This document shows positions 1 through 12,273 of a stretch of DNA of 64,000 bases, piece by piece. A model generated the notes under the pieces. The model made no database searches and had not been told where the DNA came from. It saw only the letters and a program-made list of their open reading frames with translations. This DNA is from Aestuariivirga sp. (GTDB taxonomy: Bacteria; Pseudomonadota; Alphaproteobacteria; Rhizobiales; Aestuariivirgaceae), in the NCBI RefSeq assembly GCF_020252405.1, contig NZ_JADCDA010000036.1:1-64000 (forward strand), in the 5' to 3' direction. The translations under genes and the position numbers were made by a program. The first letter of the stretch is position 1. Every line of letters begins with the position of its first letter.

Positions 1-54
1 CGAGGCAAGCTCCGCCTCCCACTCCAGCAACGCGCCCGACCACTCCGCGACCAT
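1..54 (-). CDS. N-terminal fragment of a CDS running off the left edge (MVAEWSGALLEWEAELAS...)
   Basis: ATG at 54 on the minus strand preceded by GGGAGGACGACA (SD-like); open to the window edge; too short to name. Confidence 0.4.
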   Translation of the reverse strand, partial: MVAEWSGALLEWEAELAS

Positions 55-163
55 TGTCGTCCTCCCGCCAAAAGCGGCAGGAATCACAAATCTATCGCAG
101 ACGCAACTGTAGTACTAATGGAGTCAATTGATCGCCCGCCGCTCTAGCCTCTGCTCCAACTCT

Positions 164-240
164 CATCATGCCCGGGCTTGTCCCGGGCATCTTTTTCGGC
201 CGCCACCAAAAAGGATCGCCGGGACAAGCCCGGCGATGAT
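164..240. repeat. Composite palindromic intergenic element (two GC hairpins around a short spacer)
   Basis: catcatgcccgggcttgtcccgggcat...aaaggatcgccgggacaagcccggcgatgat; inverted relative to the copy at 21885-21961. Confidence 0.75.
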
Positions 241-263
241 GTCGTCCGTGAGGGAAGTCAAAC

Positions 264-1682
264 CTACCGCGGCAGGCTCGTCGATCCCATGAGGAACTGA
301 TCCACCGCATGCGCCGCCTGGCGGCCTTCGCGGATGGCCCAGACCACCAGCGACTGGCCGCGCCGCATGTCGCCGGCCGAGAACACCTTCGGGATTGAGG
401 TCTTGTAACTCATCACATTGGCCTCGACATTGCCGCGCCCGTCCAGCTTCACGTCGAGCGACTTGAGCAGTCCTTCGTGCACGGGCGAGACGAAGCCCAT
501 GGCGAGCAGCACCAGGTCCGCCTTGAGCTCGAATTCAGAGCCCGGGATTTCCTTCATGCCGGCATCGATGCGCACGCAGTGGAGCTTTTTCACGTGGCCG
601 TTCTCGCCCGAGAAGGACCTGGTGAGAACCGAGAACTCGCGGTCCGCCCCCTCCATGTGCGACGACGAGGTGCGAAGCTTCAAGGGCCAGTTCGGCCAGG
701 TGAGCAGCTTGTTCTCCTTCTCGGGCGGCTTCGGCATCACCTCGAGCTGTTCGACCGAGAGCGCACCCTGACGCACCGAGGTGCCGATGCAGTCAGACCC
801 CGTGTCGCCGCCGCCGATGACGACGACGTGCTTTCCCTCCGCGGTGATCGGGCGGTTGTCGGCCTGAGGCTCCTTGCCCACGCGGCGGTTCTGCTGCGGC
901 AGGAATTCCATGGCGAAGTGGATGCCGCTGAGGTCGCGGCCCGGCACCGGCAAATCGCGCGGCTTTTCGGAGCCGCCCGCCAGCACCACCGCATCGAAGC
1001 TGCCGATCAGCTGCCTGGCATCCTGCGTCACGCCGATATGGACGCCATAATGGAAGGTGACGCCCTCCGACTCCATCTGCGCGATGCGGCGGTCGATCAG
1101 GTGCTTCTCCATCTTGAAGTCGGGAATGCCATAGCGCAGCAGGCCGCCCGCGCGTGCGTTCTTCTCGAACACATGCACGTTGTGGCCCACGCGCGCCAGC
1201 TGTTGCGCGGCGGCAAGGCCCGCGGGACCCGAACCGATGATCGCCACCTTCTTCCCCGTCTTGTCGCGGAAGGACTCAGGCTTCAGCCAGCCATTCTCCC
1301 AGGCGCGGTCGACGATGGCGCATTCGATCGTCTTGATGGTGACCGGCGCATCCTCGAGGTTCAGCGTGCAGGACGCTTCGCAGGGCGCCGGGCACACACG
1401 ACCGGTGAATTCGGGGAAGTTGTTGGTGGAGTGCAGGTTGCGCGAGGCCTCTTCCCAGTCACCCAGATAGACAAGGTCATTCCAGTCCGGAATCTGGTTG
1501 TTGACGGGGCAGCCGTTGTGACAGAACGGAATGCCGCAGTTCATGCAGCGCGCCGCCTGGTTTTTCACGGCCTCCGCCGAAAGCGGAATGACGAACTCGT
1601 TATAGTGGCGCACCCGGTCGGCGGCCGGCGTATACTTTCGTTCCTGCCGCTCGATCTCGAGGAAACCCGTAATCTTTCCCAT
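264..1682 (-). CDS. gltD: Glutamate synthase small subunit
   Basis: [17 protein letters not shown]..., N-terminal Cys cluster (CMNCGIPFC), [11 protein letters not shown] FAD and [14 protein letters not shown] motifs; adjacent to gltB. Confidence 0.97.
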   Translation of the reverse strand: MGKITGFLEIERQERKYTPAADRVRHYNEFVIPLSAEAVKNQAARCMNCGIPFCHNGCPVNNQIPDWNDLVYLGDWEEASRNLHSTNNFPEFTGRVCPAPCEASCTLNLEDAPVTIKTIECAIVDRAWENGWLKPESFRDKTGKKVAIIGSGPAGLAAAQQLARVGHNVHVFEKNARAGGLLRYGIPDFKMEKHLIDRRIAQMESEGVTFHYGVHIGVTQDARQLIGSFDAVVLAGGSEKPRDLPVPGRDLSGIHFAMEFLPQQNRRVGKEPQADNRPITAEGKHVVVIGGGDTGSDCIGTSVRQGALSVEQLEVMPKPPEKENKLLTWPNWPLKLRTSSSHMEGADREFSVLTRSFSGENGHVKKLHCVRIDAGMKEIPGSEFELKADLVLLAMGFVSPVHEGLLKSLDVKLDGRGNVEANVMSYKTSIPKVFSAGDMRRGQSLVVWAIREGRQAAHAVDQFLMGSTSLPR

Positions 1683-1683
1683 C

Positions 1684-4600
1684 TTATGCGCTCCTCTTCA
1701 CGCCGATCGTCGTGCCGTCGCTGTCCTTCTGCGCCTGTTCGAGTTCCTTGAGCGCCCGGGCATATTCGACCGGCATCACCTTCACGAATTTCGGCAGATA
1801 GGCGCTCCAATTGTCCAGAATGTCACGGGCGCGCGACGAGGCCGTGTATTTCAGGTGGCGCGTCAGCAGCTCGCGCACGCGCTCGGCATCGTTGCGGTCC
1901 ATCTGCGAGGTGACATCGACGAGGCCGTGGCTGATCAGGTCGCCGGTCGCATGCAGCAGCTTCTCGGTGGCCTTCTCCTCCGCCGGAACCGGCTGCAGGT
2001 CGACCATGGAGAGGTTGCAGCGCTTGGCGAAGTCGCCCGCCTCGTCGAGCACATAGGCGACACCGCCCGACATGCCCGCCGCGAAGTTGCGGCCCGTCTC
2101 GCCGATGACGAGAACGACGCCACCCGTCATGTATTCGCAGCCGTGGTCGCCCACGCCTTCGACCACCGCGACGGCGCCGGAGTTCCGCACCGCGAAACGC
2201 TCGCCCGCAACACCGCGGAAATAGCACTCGCCGGTGATCGCGCCATAGAGCACGGTGTTGCCGACGATGATGGACTTCTCAGGCACGAAGCCGATCTTGT
2301 CCCTGGGCCTGACGATCAGCTTGCCGCCGGACAGGCCCTTGCCGACATAATCATTGGCCTCGCCGGTCAGCTCGAGCGTGACGCCCTTCGCCGCCCAGGC
2401 GCCGAAGCTCTGGCCGGCGATGCCGTCGAACGTCACCGTGATGGTGTCCTCCGGCAGCCCCGCATGGCCATAGCGCCTGGCGACCTCGCCCGAGAGCATG
2501 GCGCCCGCCGTGCGGTCATAATTGTGGATCTTCGTCTCGATCAGAACTTTCTCACCGCGCTCCAGCGCAGGCTTCGCTTCCGCGATCAGCTTGCGGTCGA
2601 GGATCTTGTCGATGCCATGGTCCTGCACTGTCACGCGCTTGGTGGCGACGGGGCCGTGGACGTCCGGCTTGGCGAAGATCTTCGAGAAGTCGAGGCCGCG
2701 CGCCTTCCAGTGCGCAATCGCCGTCTGCTGGTCGAGGAAGGCCGTCTCGCCGATGAGCTCATCGTAAGAACGAAGGCCCATGGCCGCCATCAGCGCGCGC
2801 AGCTCCTCGGCCACGAAGAAGAAGTAGTTGATGACATGCTCCGGCTGGCCCTTGAAGCGCCTGCGCAGTTCGGGGTCCTGGGTGGCCACGCCCACGGGGC
2901 AGGTGTTCAAGTGGCACTTCCGCATCATGATGCAGCCCGCGGCGATCAGCGGCGCCGTGGCGAAGCCGATCTCGTCCGCGCCCAGCAGCGCCGCGATCAG
3001 CACGTCGCGCCCGGTGCGGATGCCGCCATCTGCCTGCACCGCGATGCGGCCGCGCAGGTCATTGGCCACCAGCGTCTGCTGCGTCTCGGCCAGGCCGATC
3101 TCCCAGGGGAGGCCCGCATGCTTGATCGAGGTCAGCGGAGAGGCGCCCGTGCCGCCCTCGTAACCCGAGATCGTCACATGGTCGGCATGCGCCTTGGAAA
3201 CGCCTGCGGCCACTGTGCCCACGCCGACCTCGGACACGAGCTTGACGGAGACCTGGGCCCCCGGGTTCACATTCTTCAGGTCGAAGATCAGCTGTGCGAG
3301 GTCTTCGATCGAATAGATGTCATGGTGCGGCGGCGGCGAGATGAGGCCGACGCCGGGTGTCGAGTGGCGCACCTTGGCGATGGTCGCGTCCACCTTGTGG
3401 CCGGGCAGCTGGCCGCCCTCGCCGGGCTTCGCTCCTTGCGCCATCTTGATCTGCATCATGTCGGAGTTGACAAGATATTCCGTCGTGACCCCGAAGCGGC
3501 CGGAGGCCACCTGCTTGATGGCGGAGCGCATGGAGTCGCCATTGGGCAGCGGCTTGAAGCGGTCCGCCTCCTCGCCGCCCTCGCCGGTGTTGGACTTGCC
3601 GCCGATGCGGTTCATGGCAATGGCCAGCGTCGTATGCGCCTCGCGGCTGATCGAACCGAAGGACATGGCCCCGGTGGAGAAGCGCCTCACGATTTTCTCC
3701 GCGGGTTCGACTTCCGAGATGTCGACGGGCTTGCGGCCCATCTCCTCGGCCGTCCGTATACGGAACAGCCCGCGCATGGTTTTCAGCGTCTCGGACTGCT
3801 CGTTCACCGCCCTGGCGAAGGCAAGATACTTGTCCTGTGAATTGCCGCGCACCGCGTGCTGCAGGCTGGAAATCGTGTCGGAGTTCCACACATGCGCCTC
3901 GCCGCGGATGCGCTGGGCGTAGTCGCCGCCCACGTCAAGCGCGGCGCGGAACACCGGGTTCTCGCCAAAGGCGTTCTCATGCCGGCGGAAGGCTTCTTCC
4001 GCGATCTCCAGGAGGCCCACGCCCTCGATCTGCGTCGCCGTGCCGGTGAAATACTTCTTCACGAAGTCGGAGGAGAGGCCCACCGCGTCGAAGATCTGCG
4101 CGCCGCAATAGGACTGGTAGGTCGAGATGCCCATCTTGGACATCACCTTGAGAATGCCCTTGTCGATGGCCTTGATATAACGCTTCACCGCCTCATAGCC
4201 TGTGATCTTCTCCTCGAGCGTGGGGAGCATGTCCTCCAGCGTCTCGAAGGCGAGATAGGGGTTGATGGCTTCCGCGCCATAGCCCGCGAGCGCGCAGAAC
4301 TGATGCACCTCGCGCGCCTCGCCCGTCTCGGCCACCAGGCCAACCTGCGTGCGCAGGCCCTTGCGGATCAAATGGTGATGCGTGGCGGAGGTGGCAAGGA
4401 GCGCCGGGATCGGCACGCGCTCGGCCGAGACAGCGCGGTCGGAGAGGATGATGATGTTGTAGCCATCCTTCACCGCCCGCTCGGCCAGCGCGCAGACGGA
4501 GTCAAGCGCCGCTTCCATGTACTGGTGGCCGTTCGCCACATCGTAAGTGATGTCGATGGTGGCGGTGCGGAACGGGTTGTCGGCCACCGCACCGATGGTG

Positions 4601-6357
4601 CGGATGCGCTCAAGGTCCTCGTTGGTGAGGATCGGCTGGGCCACCTCGAGGCGCATATGCGCCGAGGTGCCCTTGAGGTCCAGGAGGTTGGGGCGCGGCC
4701 CGATGAAGGAGACGAGCGACATCACCAGCTCCTCGCGGATCGGGTCGATGGGCGGGTTCGTCACCTGCGCGAAGTTCTGCTTGAAATAGGTGTCGAGCGT
4801 CTTGGGCCGGTCGCTGAGCGCCGAGATCGGCGCGTCATTGCCCATGGAGCCCACGGCCTCCTGTCCCGTCTGGGCCATTGGGGCCATCAGCACCTTCAGG
4901 TCTTCCTGAGTGTAACCGAAGGCCTGCTGGCGGTCGAGCAACGGCACGGTCGAATGCGCGCGGCGCGTCTTTGAGGCCGGAAGGTCCTTCAGCACGATCT
5001 GCGTGCGCTTCAGCCACTCCTTATAGGGATGCGCGGTGGAGAGCTGCTTCTTCAGCTCCTCATCCGCGATGATGCGCTTCTGCTCGAGGTCGATCAGCAG
5101 CATCTTGCCCGGCTGCAGGCGCCACTTGTGGGTGATGCGCTCTTCCGCGAACTGCAGGCAGCCCATTTCGGAGGCGAGCAGGATGTGCCCGTCATCGCTC
5201 GTCATGTAGCGCGAGGGGCGCAAGCCGTTGCGGTCCAGCGTGGCGCCGATCATCCTGCCGTCGGTGAACACCATGGCGGCCGGGCCGTCCCACGGCTCCA
5301 TGAGGGCGGCGTGATATTCGTAAAAGGCGCGGCGGTCCACGTCCATCAGCGGATTGCCCGCCCAGGCCTCCGGGATCAGCATCATCATGGCATGGGGAAG
5401 CGGGTAGCCGCCCATGGTCAGGAATTCGAGCGCGTTGTCGAAGCAGGCCGTGTCCGACTGGCCTTCGTAGGAGATGGGCCAAAGCTTGGAGAGGTCCTCG
5501 CCGATGATATCGGAACGCATGTTGGCCTGGCGCGCGGCCATCCAGTTATAGTTGCCGCGCACCGTGTTGATTTCGCCGTTGTGGCAGATGAAGCGATAGG
5601 GGTGCGCCAGCGGCCAGCTGGGGAAGGTGTTGGTCGAGAAGCGCTGGTGCACCATCGCGAAGGCGCTTTCGACGCGGCTGTCCTCGAGGTCGCGGTAATA
5701 GGCGCCAAGCTCGGCACCCAGAACGAGGCCCTTGTAGACCAGCGTGCGGGCGGAGACCGAGACCGGATAATAGGTCCTGGCCTTGGATCCCAGCACTTCG
5801 AGAACGCGGTTGGAGACGACCTTGCGGCAGACGAACAGCTTTCGCTCGAAATGCGCCTCGTCGCGGATCGTCGGCCCGCGCCCGATAAAGACCTGGCGGT
5901 GGAAGGGCTCCGTACCCTTCACCGAATATCCGAGCACGGATGAATCCACCGGCACGTCGCGCCAGCCCAAAACCTTCAGGCCCTCCTCCCGCGTCGTCTC
6001 CCACCAGATGCGCTCCACGTCCTGGCGGTAGACGGGCTCGCGCGGCATGAAAAGCTGGCCCACGCCGTAATGCCCCGCCTCGGGAAGCCCGATGCCGAGG
6101 CGCCTCGCCTCCTCCGCGAAGAAGGAATGCGGGACCTGCAGCATCAGCCCCGCGCCGTCGCCCGCCTTTGGATCGGCGCCCACCGCGCCGCGATGTTCGA
6201 GGTTCTTGAGGATGGACAGGCCATCCGCGATCATGCGGTGGCTTTTGACATTGTGGATATTGGCGATGAGGCCGATGCCGCAGGCATCATGCTCGTTCTT
6301 CGGGTCGTAAAGACCATGCGCCTCCGGAAGACCTTCTGGCCGGTATTGAATGTTCAT
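1684..6357 (-). CDS. gltB: Glutamate synthase large subunit
   Basis: ~1557 aa; NEHDACGIG glutaminase N-terminus, [26 protein letters not shown] Fe-S region, C-terminal GXGXG repeats; likely start at ATG 6357. Confidence 0.98.
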   Translation of the reverse strand: MNIQYRPEGLPEAHGLYDPKNEHDACGIGLIANIHNVKSHRMIADGLSILKNLEHRGAVGADPKAGDGAGLMLQVPHSFFAEEARRLGIGLPEAGHYGVGQLFMPREPVYRQDVERIWWETTREEGLKVLGWRDVPVDSSVLGYSVKGTEPFHRQVFIGRGPTIRDEAHFERKLFVCRKVVSNRVLEVLGSKARTYYPVSVSARTLVYKGLVLGAELGAYYRDLEDSRVESAFAMVHQRFSTNTFPSWPLAHPYRFICHNGEINTVRGNYNWMAARQANMRSDIIGEDLSKLWPISYEGQSDTACFDNALEFLTMGGYPLPHAMMMLIPEAWAGNPLMDVDRRAFYEYHAALMEPWDGPAAMVFTDGRMIGATLDRNGLRPSRYMTSDDGHILLASEMGCLQFAEERITHKWRLQPGKMLLIDLEQKRIIADEELKKQLSTAHPYKEWLKRTQIVLKDLPASKTRRAHSTVPLLDRQQAFGYTQEDLKVLMAPMAQTGQEAVGSMGNDAPISALSDRPKTLDTYFKQNFAQVTNPPIDPIREELVMSLVSFIGPRPNLLDLKGTSAHMRLEVAQPILTNEDLERIRTIGAVADNPFRTATIDITYDVANGHQYMEAALDSVCALAERAVKDGYNIIILSDRAVSAERVPIPALLATSATHHHLIRKGLRTQVGLVAETGEAREVHQFCALAGYGAEAINPYLAFETLEDMLPTLEEKITGYEAVKRYIKAIDKGILKVMSKMGISTYQSYCGAQIFDAVGLSSDFVKKYFTGTATQIEGVGLLEIAEEAFRRHENAFGENPVFRAALDVGGDYAQRIRGEAHVWNSDTISSLQHAVRGNSQDKYLAFARAVNEQSETLKTMRGLFRIRTAEEMGRKPVDISEVEPAEKIVRRFSTGAMSFGSISREAHTTLAIAMNRIGGKSNTGEGGEEADRFKPLPNGDSMRSAIKQVASGRFGVTTEYLVNSDMMQIKMAQGAKPGEGGQLPGHKVDATIAKVRHSTPGVGLISPPPHHDIYSIEDLAQLIFDLKNVNPGAQVSVKLVSEVGVGTVAAGVSKAHADHVTISGYEGGTGASPLTSIKHAGLPWEIGLAETQQTLVANDLRGRIAVQADGGIRTGRDVLIAALLGADEIGFATAPLIAAGCIMMRKCHLNTCPVGVATQDPELRRRFKGQPEHVINYFFFVAEELRALMAAMGLRSYDELIGETAFLDQQTAIAHWKARGLDFSKIFAKPDVHGPVATKRVTVQDHGIDKILDRKLIAEAKPALERGEKVLIETKIHNYDRTAGAMLSGEVARRYGHAGLPEDTITVTFDGIAGQSFGAWAAKGVTLELTGEANDYVGKGLSGGKLIVRPRDKIGFVPEKSIIVGNTVLYGAITGECYFRGVAGERFAVRNSGAVAVVEGVGDHGCEYMTGGVVLVIGETGRNFAAGMSGGVAYVLDEAGDFAKRCNLSMVDLQPVPAEEKATEKLLHATGDLISHGLVDVTSQMDRNDAERVRELLTRHLKYTASSRARDILDNWSAYLPKFVKVMPVEYARALKELEQAQKDSDGTTIGVKRSA

Positions 6358-6483
6358 GGCCAACTCCTTGCCCGTCCTCATCCCATCCTCCCCCCGGTGC
6401 CTTCGCGAACCCGGAGGGTCTTCCTATTCTGCGCAGGTGTCGATCTCCTGGGGGCGGGGCCTTCAGGTGGCGCCGGACCCTTA

Positions 6484-6528
6484 AGGGCGATCAAACTCCT
6501 GGGCAGTTCTGCCCCGAGCGCTCGCCCT
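6484..6528. other. Structured region in the gltB upstream leader (outer 7-bp stem enclosing an inner 5-bp hairpin)
   Basis: agggcga(6484-6490)/tcgccct(6522-6528) enclose gggca-gttc-tgccc (6501-6514). Confidence 0.45.
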
Positions 6529-6659
6529 CAGTTGCTTTTGCGGAGCGTAGCGCGGGGCAGCCCTGCGGCGTCGTCGACCGGTTTGGCCGTCGCTTTCAGG
6601 GTCTTGGTGGTCGTATTCCGGAGCATCCGGGGTCCACTTGCCTTGATTAACACCGCGAA

Positions 6660-6678
6660 AGGACAGTGCCACTGTCCT
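6660..6678. promoter_or_regulatory. Perfect 19-bp palindrome, candidate operator between gltB and a GNAT gene
   Basis: AGGACAGTG-C-CACTGTCCT, 9/9 bp arms, in the divergent intergenic region. Confidence 0.5.
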
Positions 6679-6790
6679 ATCTCTGTATGACAGAATGAGG
6701 GGCGTCGCGCAAGATAGGAATCAGCCAGCCGGAAAATCAGCAATAATGTTTCGCGTCAGTCCCGTTACGCCCGGCCCCGGAGAAAAGACC

Positions 6791-7252
6791 ATGCATATCT
6801 CAAGAGGCGATCTCGCCGATCCCCGCATCATCCGGATGCTGCGCCACCACTTCGACAAATGCCACGAGGTGACGCCGCCCGGCAGCGCCCATGTCTTCGA
6901 CGTCACCCGCCTGGCCGCCCCGGAGATCGACTTCTGGGCCGCCTGGGACGGCGAAACGCTGCTGGGCACCGGCGCCATGAAGCCGCTCGGCGAGACGCAT
7001 GGCGAAGTGAAGTCCATGCACACCGCTGCTGAAGCAAGGCGCCGCGGCGTGGCCAGCGCGCTCTTGCGGCACATCATCGAGACCTCGCGCGGCAGGGGCC
7101 TCACCCGCCTCAGCCTCGAGACCGGCTCCTTCGGCTATTTCGAACCCGCCGTCGCCCTCTACAAGGCCCACGGCTTTGAGGAGTGCCCGCCGTTTGGCGC
7201 TTACAGGCCGGACCCCAACAGCGTGTTTCTGACCCGCAAGCTGCGACACTGA
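6791..7252 (+). CDS. GNAT family N-acetyltransferase
   Basis: MHISRGDLADPRIIRML...; GNAT core EVKSMHTAAEARRRGVASALLRHIIE. Confidence 0.9.
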   Translation: MHISRGDLADPRIIRMLRHHFDKCHEVTPPGSAHVFDVTRLAAPEIDFWAAWDGETLLGTGAMKPLGETHGEVKSMHTAAEARRRGVASALLRHIIETSRGRGLTRLSLETGSFGYFEPAVALYKAHGFEECPPFGAYRPDPNSVFLTRKLRH

Positions 7253-7316
7253 CGCGTGTTCGGGTGAGGTGGAGCCACCTGATAGGAACATGCGCCGAGG
7301 CGCGGGGGCGGAGCCC

Positions 7317-7778
7317 TCATGTCAGACGCTTCTCCATGAACACGCTGTTCGGATCATCCGCCGGATAATCGCCAAACGCGCCACGGTGGACATAGCCCAG
7401 CCGCCGATAGAGCCCGAGCGACTCCGGCTGGTGGATGCCCGTCTCCAGCCGCGCCAGCCGGCGGCCGCAGGCAATCGCCTCTTCCTCGATCCGCTGCATG
7501 ATGAGCTTCGCAAGCCCCAGCCCGCGCGCGGCGGGCGTCACGTAGATGCGCTTCGCCTCGGCATAGTCCTCATGCAGCCAGCAGCCGCCGATGGCCAATA
7601 TCGCGCCGCCGCGATAGGCCGCGAAGAAGCGCATTTCGGGCTGGCGCAGGGTTTCGATGTCCAAGAGGTGGTTCGACTCGGCCGGATAGAGCGGCACGAG
7701 ATAGGCGTCGAGTTCCTCCACCATCGCCCGAACCGGCGGATGCGCCGGGTCGGCGATGGCGATGACGGCGGCGGTCAC
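7317..7778 (-). CDS. GNAT family N-acetyltransferase
   Basis: [27 protein letters not shown]-terminal [15 protein letters not shown]. Confidence 0.9.
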   Translation of the reverse strand: MTAAVIAIADPAHPPVRAMVEELDAYLVPLYPAESNHLLDIETLRQPEMRFFAAYRGGAILAIGGCWLHEDYAEAKRIYVTPAARGLGLAKLIMQRIEEEAIACGRRLARLETGIHQPESLGLYRRLGYVHRGAFGDYPADDPNSVFMEKRLT

Positions 7779-8953
7779 TGGAAGGCCTGGAGGCCTGTCT
7801 GGGCGCGGCCCAAAATCAGCGCGTGGACGTCATGCGTGCCTTCATAGGTGTTCACCGTCTCGAGGTTCACCATATGGCGGATGACGTGATATTCCTCCGA
7901 TATGCCGTTGCCGCCGTGCATGTCACGCGCCATCCGCGCGATCTCCAGCGACTTGCCGCAGTTGTTGCGCTTCATCAGCGAGATGGCGGGCGGCGCCACG
8001 GCGCCGCGCTCGAGGCCGCGGCCCAAAGCGAGGCAGCCCTGCAGGCCCAGCGCTATCTCGGTCTGCATGTCGGCGAGCTTCTTCTGCACCAGCTGCGTGG
8101 CCGCCAGCGGCTTGCCGAACTGTTTGCGGTCCAGCGTGTATTGCCGCGCGCGGCGCCAGCAGTCTTCCGCCGCGCCCATGACGCCCCAGGCGATTCCGTA
8201 GCGCGCCTTGTTGAGGCAGCCGAAGGGGCCGCCGAGGCCCTTGGCATGGGGCAGCAGGTTTGCATCCGGCACTTCCACATTGTCGAGCACGATCTCGCCG
8301 GTGATCGAGGCGCGCAGCGAAATCTTGCCTTCGATGGCGGGCGTCGAGAAGCCCTTCATGCCGCGCTCCACGATGAAGCCGCGGATCACGCCGTCCTCGG
8401 TCTTGCCCCACACCACCGCCACGTCGGCGATGGGCGAATTCGAGATCCACATCTTGGCGCCGTTCAGCACATAGCCGCCGTCCACCTTCCTGGCGCGGGT
8501 CTTCATGCCGCCGGGATCGGAGCCGGCATCGGGCTCGGTGAGGCCGAAGCAGCCGACCCATTCGCCGGTGGCGAGCCTGGCGAGATATTTCTTCTTCTGT
8601 TCGTCCGAGCCATAGGCCTCGATCGGGTGCATGACGAGCGAGTTCTGCACGCTCATGGCCGAGCGGTAGCCGGAGTCCACGCGCTCCACCTCGCGCGCCA
8701 CGAGGCCGTAGGCGACATAGCCCAGGCCCGCGCCGCCGAAATCGGCCGAGGTCATCACGCCGAGGAAGCCCATCTCGCCCATCTCGTTCATGATCTCGCG
8801 GTCGAAGCGCTCCTCGCGGAAGGCGGACTTGACCCTGGGGCCGAGCTTGTCCTGCGCGAAGGCGCGGGCGGCGTCGCGGATCATGCGTTCCTCGCCGGTG
8901 AGCTGGGATTCGAGGTCGAGCGGGTCTTCCCAATTGAATTCGGCGGTGGCCAT
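7775..8953 (-). CDS. gcdH: Acyl-CoA dehydrogenase, glutaryl-CoA dehydrogenase type
   Basis: 392 aa; [66 protein letters not shown]. Confidence 0.9.
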   Translation of the reverse strand: MATAEFNWEDPLDLESQLTGEERMIRDAARAFAQDKLGPRVKSAFREERFDREIMNEMGEMGFLGVMTSADFGGAGLGYVAYGLVAREVERVDSGYRSAMSVQNSLVMHPIEAYGSDEQKKKYLARLATGEWVGCFGLTEPDAGSDPGGMKTRARKVDGGYVLNGAKMWISNSPIADVAVVWGKTEDGVIRGFIVERGMKGFSTPAIEGKISLRASITGEIVLDNVEVPDANLLPHAKGLGGPFGCLNKARYGIAWGVMGAAEDCWRRARQYTLDRKQFGKPLAATQLVQKKLADMQTEIALGLQGCLALGRGLERGAVAPPAISLMKRNNCGKSLEIARMARDMHGGNGISEEYHVIRHMVNLETVNTYEGTHDVHALILGRAQTGLQAFQ

Positions 8954-9042
8954 GAAAAACTCCCCTGGATCAGGTCCTAATGAGCAATGTGGCGCGGACT
9001 TGTCAATTCGGCGAAATGACCCATTGACCCATGGCTTTGCGC

Positions 9043-9594
9043 TCAGCGCACAAGCGCCGACAGGGCCTTGAACTCCGCCGTCCCGGCCCGGCCCAGAAGC
9101 TCGAACACCACCATTTCGGTATTCACCACCTGCACCCCGTGCTGGCGCATGCGCTTCAGCGCCAGGGTCTGGGAGGCCGGCGCGCGCGAGGCCATGGCAT
9201 CGGCCACCGCCAGCACGCCGAAGCCCGCGGCCGCAAGGTCCGCCGCCGTCTGCATGACGCAGACATGGGCCTCGATTCCCGCGAGGATGACGAGCGGCCG
9301 GCCTGCCTCGTGGTGCACGATCAGGTGGTCCTTCAGGCCCTGGTCGCGCCAGCAGGAGAAGGACGTCTTCTCGAAGACCGGCGCATTGCCGGCCTCCTCC
9401 GAAAGACCTGGCACGGTGCGGCCAAGGCCCCTGGGATATTGCTCGGAGACGGTGACGGGCACGCCAAGCGCCCTGGCCGCCTTGAGCAGGATGGCGCAGC
9501 GCGCCTCCGCCTCCGCACCCCCGGACATTGCGGGCAGAAGGCGCTCCTGCATGTCGACGAGGAGCAGGGTGGACTTCGCGGCTTCAACGAGCAT
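9043..9594 (-). CDS. Isochorismatase-family hydrolase
   Basis: [30 protein letters not shown]. Confidence 0.92.
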   Translation of the reverse strand: MLVEAAKSTLLLVDMQERLLPAMSGGAEAEARCAILLKAARALGVPVTVSEQYPRGLGRTVPGLSEEAGNAPVFEKTSFSCWRDQGLKDHLIVHHEAGRPLVILAGIEAHVCVMQTAADLAAAGFGVLAVADAMASRAPASQTLALKRMRQHGVQVVNTEMVVFELLGRAGTAEFKALSALVR

Positions 9595-11680
9595 CGGTCA
9601 ATCCCGCCACCTTGAGCCCGAAGGCATGGACGAAGGCCACCTCCCTCAGCCTGTCGAAACGGCCCGACGCGCCGCCGTGGCCCGCTCCCATGTTGGTCTT
9701 CAACAGAAGCAAGTTGTCGTCGGTCTTCAGTTCACGGAGCTTCGCCACCCATTTGGCGGGCTCCCAGTAGGTGACGCGCGGGTCGGTGAGGCCGCCGACC
9801 GCAAGGATGTTCGGGTAGGCCCTGGCCTCGACCCGGTCATAGGGAGAATAGGCCATGATGTTTTCATAGGCCTCCTTCGACTCGATGGGGTTTCCCCACT
9901 CGGGCCATTCGGGAGGCGTCAGCGGCAGCGTGTCGTCCAGCATGGTGGTGAGCACATCGACGAAGGGAACTTCCGCGATGATGCCGCGGAACAGCTCGGG
10001 CGCCATGTTGGCCACGGCCCCCATCAGCATGCCGCCGGCGGAGCCGCCCTGCGCCACGATGTTTCCTTTCCGCGTGAAGCCTTCGCGCGCGAGGAACTCG
10101 GCGCAGGAGATGAAGTCGCGGAAAGTGTTCTGCTTCATATCCATCTTGCCGGTCTTGTACCAGCGGCGGCCCTTCTCCTGCCCGCCGCGAATATGCGCGG
10201 TGGCATGGATGAAGCCGCGGTCCACCAGCGACAGGATGTTGGTGTTGAAGCCCGCCGGCAGCGAGATGCCATAGGAGCCATATCCATAAAGCCAGAGGGG
10301 AGCGGAGCCGTCGAGCTTCGTGCCCTTGCGGTAAAGCAGGGTGACGGGGATCGTCTCGCCGTCATGGGCGGGGGCCATCAGGCGGCGGGTGACGTATTGC
10401 GACGGGTCATGGCCGCTCGGCACCTCTTGCGTCTTCCGCAGCACGCGGGTTCTCGTCTTCATGTCATAGTCAAAGACCTGTGCCGGCGTGGTGGGGGATG
10501 AATAGATGAAGCGCAGCGTGCCGGTGTCGAACTCGCGCATCTCGCCGAAGCCAAGCGAATAGGCCTCCTCGTCGAAGGCGATGGCGTGTTCCTCGCCCGT
10601 CTCCATGTTGCGCACGACGATGCGCGGCAAGGCGTTCTCGCGCTCCATGCGCACGAGCCAGTCCTTCAGCACGATATAGGAGACGATGAAGACGCCGGGC
10701 CGGTGGGGGATCAGGTCCCGCCAGTTCTCCCTGCGCGGATCCGACACGGGCGCGGTGACGAGCTTGTAGTCCTCGGCACCGCCCTCATTGGTGCGGATGA
10801 TGAACTGGTCGGCCCGGTGCTCGATGTCATATTCGATGCCTTCGGCGCGCGGCGCCACGAGGCGCGGCTTTTCATCGGGCTTCTTGGCGTCGATCAGCCA
10901 GATCTCGGAGGTGTCATGGTCGTGGATATCGATGGTGATCCACTGTTCCGAACTGGTCATGCCCACGCCGGTGAACTTGCCGGCGTCCTTCTCCTCGTGG
11001 ACCAGCGCATCGGCCGATTGCTCCGTACCCAGAATATGACGGAAGGTTTTCAGCGGTCGGTGGTTGTCGTCCTGGAGCGTATAGAAGAAGCTCCCGCCGT
11101 CGGCGGCCCAGGTGGCTTCGCCCGTGGTGTTCTCCAGCACGTCCTTGTGCCCGGCGCCGGTTGCCGCATCGCGCAGGCGGAGCTCGTAGAACTCCGAGCC
11201 ATTGCCGTCGAAGGACCAGGCGATGAGGTTCTGGCCGGGCGACAGGTCGATGCCGCCGAAGCGGAAGTAGCCGCGGTCCTTCGCCAGCGCGTTGCCGTCG
11301 AGGAGGATCTGCTCCGGTCCGTCCTTGCCGCGCGGCTTGCGGCAATAGAGCGGGTGCTGGCCGCCCGTGACGTAGCGCGAATAATACTCCCACGCGCCAT
11401 CGGGGGCAGGCGCCGAGGAGTCGTCCTCCCTGATGCGGCCCTTGAGTTCGGCGAACAGCGTTTCCTGCAGCGCCTTCGTGCCGGCCATGACGGCCTCGTG
11501 ATAGGCGTTCTCGCCCTCGAGGAAGGCGCGGATTTCGGCGGGCAGCAGGGAGGGGTCGTGCATCACCTCCTGCCAGTTCGGGGCCTTCAGCCAGTGATAG
11601 TCGTCGCGCTTCTCATGGCCGTGCCAGGTTTCGGCGCGCGGGCGCTTTTGCGCCCGCGGCGGCTTCGGGATATCGGCCAT
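9584..11680 (-). CDS. S9 family peptidase, oligopeptidase B type
   Basis: ~698 aa; GxSxGG catalytic motif GGSAGGMLMGAV, GYGSYG, GAGHGGASGR; start MADIPKPP at 11680. Confidence 0.93.
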   Translation of the reverse strand: MADIPKPPRAQKRPRAETWHGHEKRDDYHWLKAPNWQEVMHDPSLLPAEIRAFLEGENAYHEAVMAGTKALQETLFAELKGRIREDDSSAPAPDGAWEYYSRYVTGGQHPLYCRKPRGKDGPEQILLDGNALAKDRGYFRFGGIDLSPGQNLIAWSFDGNGSEFYELRLRDAATGAGHKDVLENTTGEATWAADGGSFFYTLQDDNHRPLKTFRHILGTEQSADALVHEEKDAGKFTGVGMTSSEQWITIDIHDHDTSEIWLIDAKKPDEKPRLVAPRAEGIEYDIEHRADQFIIRTNEGGAEDYKLVTAPVSDPRRENWRDLIPHRPGVFIVSYIVLKDWLVRMERENALPRIVVRNMETGEEHAIAFDEEAYSLGFGEMREFDTGTLRFIYSSPTTPAQVFDYDMKTRTRVLRKTQEVPSGHDPSQYVTRRLMAPAHDGETIPVTLLYRKGTKLDGSAPLWLYGYGSYGISLPAGFNTNILSLVDRGFIHATAHIRGGQEKGRRWYKTGKMDMKQNTFRDFISCAEFLAREGFTRKGNIVAQGGSAGGMLMGAVANMAPELFRGIIAEVPFVDVLTTMLDDTLPLTPPEWPEWGNPIESKEAYENIMAYSPYDRVEARAYPNILAVGGLTDPRVTYWEPAKWVAKLRELKTDDNLLLLKTNMGAGHGGASGRFDRLREVAFVHAFGLKVAGLTDAR

Positions 11681-11682
11681 GT

Positions 11683-12084
11683 TCAGGCTTTCCCTTCCGG
11701 CTCGAAATTCATGGCGACACCGTTCATGCAATAGCGCAGGCCCGTGGGCTGCGGCCCGTCAGGGAAGACATGGCCCAGGTGCCCGCCGCAATTGGCGCAA
11801 TGCACTTCCGTCCGGCGCATGAACCAGGACCGGTCCTCGGAGGCGCCAACCGCATCCTCCGCGATCGGCGCGAAGAAACTGGGCCAGCCGGTGCCCGACT
11901 CATATTTGGCGCTGGAGGCGAACAGCGGCTTTCCGCAACCGGCGCAGTGGAACACGCCCTTGCGCTTTTCCGAATTGAGAGGGCTGGTGCCGGCCCTTTC
12001 CGTGCCGTGCTCGCGAAGCACACGGTAGGCCTCGGGCGACAGGGACTGCCGCCAGTCGGCTTCGGATTTTTCGAATTTGCTCAT
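11683..12084 (-). CDS. msrB: Peptide-methionine (R)-S-oxide reductase
   Basis: FHCAGCGKPLF, SGTGWPSF, HCANCGGHLGHVFPDGP, RYCMNGVAM; start ATG 12084. Confidence 0.96.
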   Translation of the reverse strand: MSKFEKSEADWRQSLSPEAYRVLREHGTERAGTSPLNSEKRKGVFHCAGCGKPLFASSAKYESGTGWPSFFAPIAEDAVGASEDRSWFMRRTEVHCANCGGHLGHVFPDGPQPTGLRYCMNGVAMNFEPEGKA

Positions 12085-12273
12085 TTGTGTCTCTCTTTCC
12101 AACCCCAATGTGGAGGATTGGCGCCGAAATGTGAAGCGCCGCCGGGCGCTTCGCAATCTGGTGAAGGATTGCGTTAAGCACGGCGCGCCGTGCCCGCCCC
12201 GGCTACGACCCGGACACTCCGGCTTTAATCAAATCCTCAACCATCCCTGCGCCTGCTGCGGGAAGAGGACAAG

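Noticed and set aside
1855-3840. 661-aa plus-strand ORF antisense to gltB
   Set aside because: Low-complexity composition and complete overlap with conserved GltB coding sequence.
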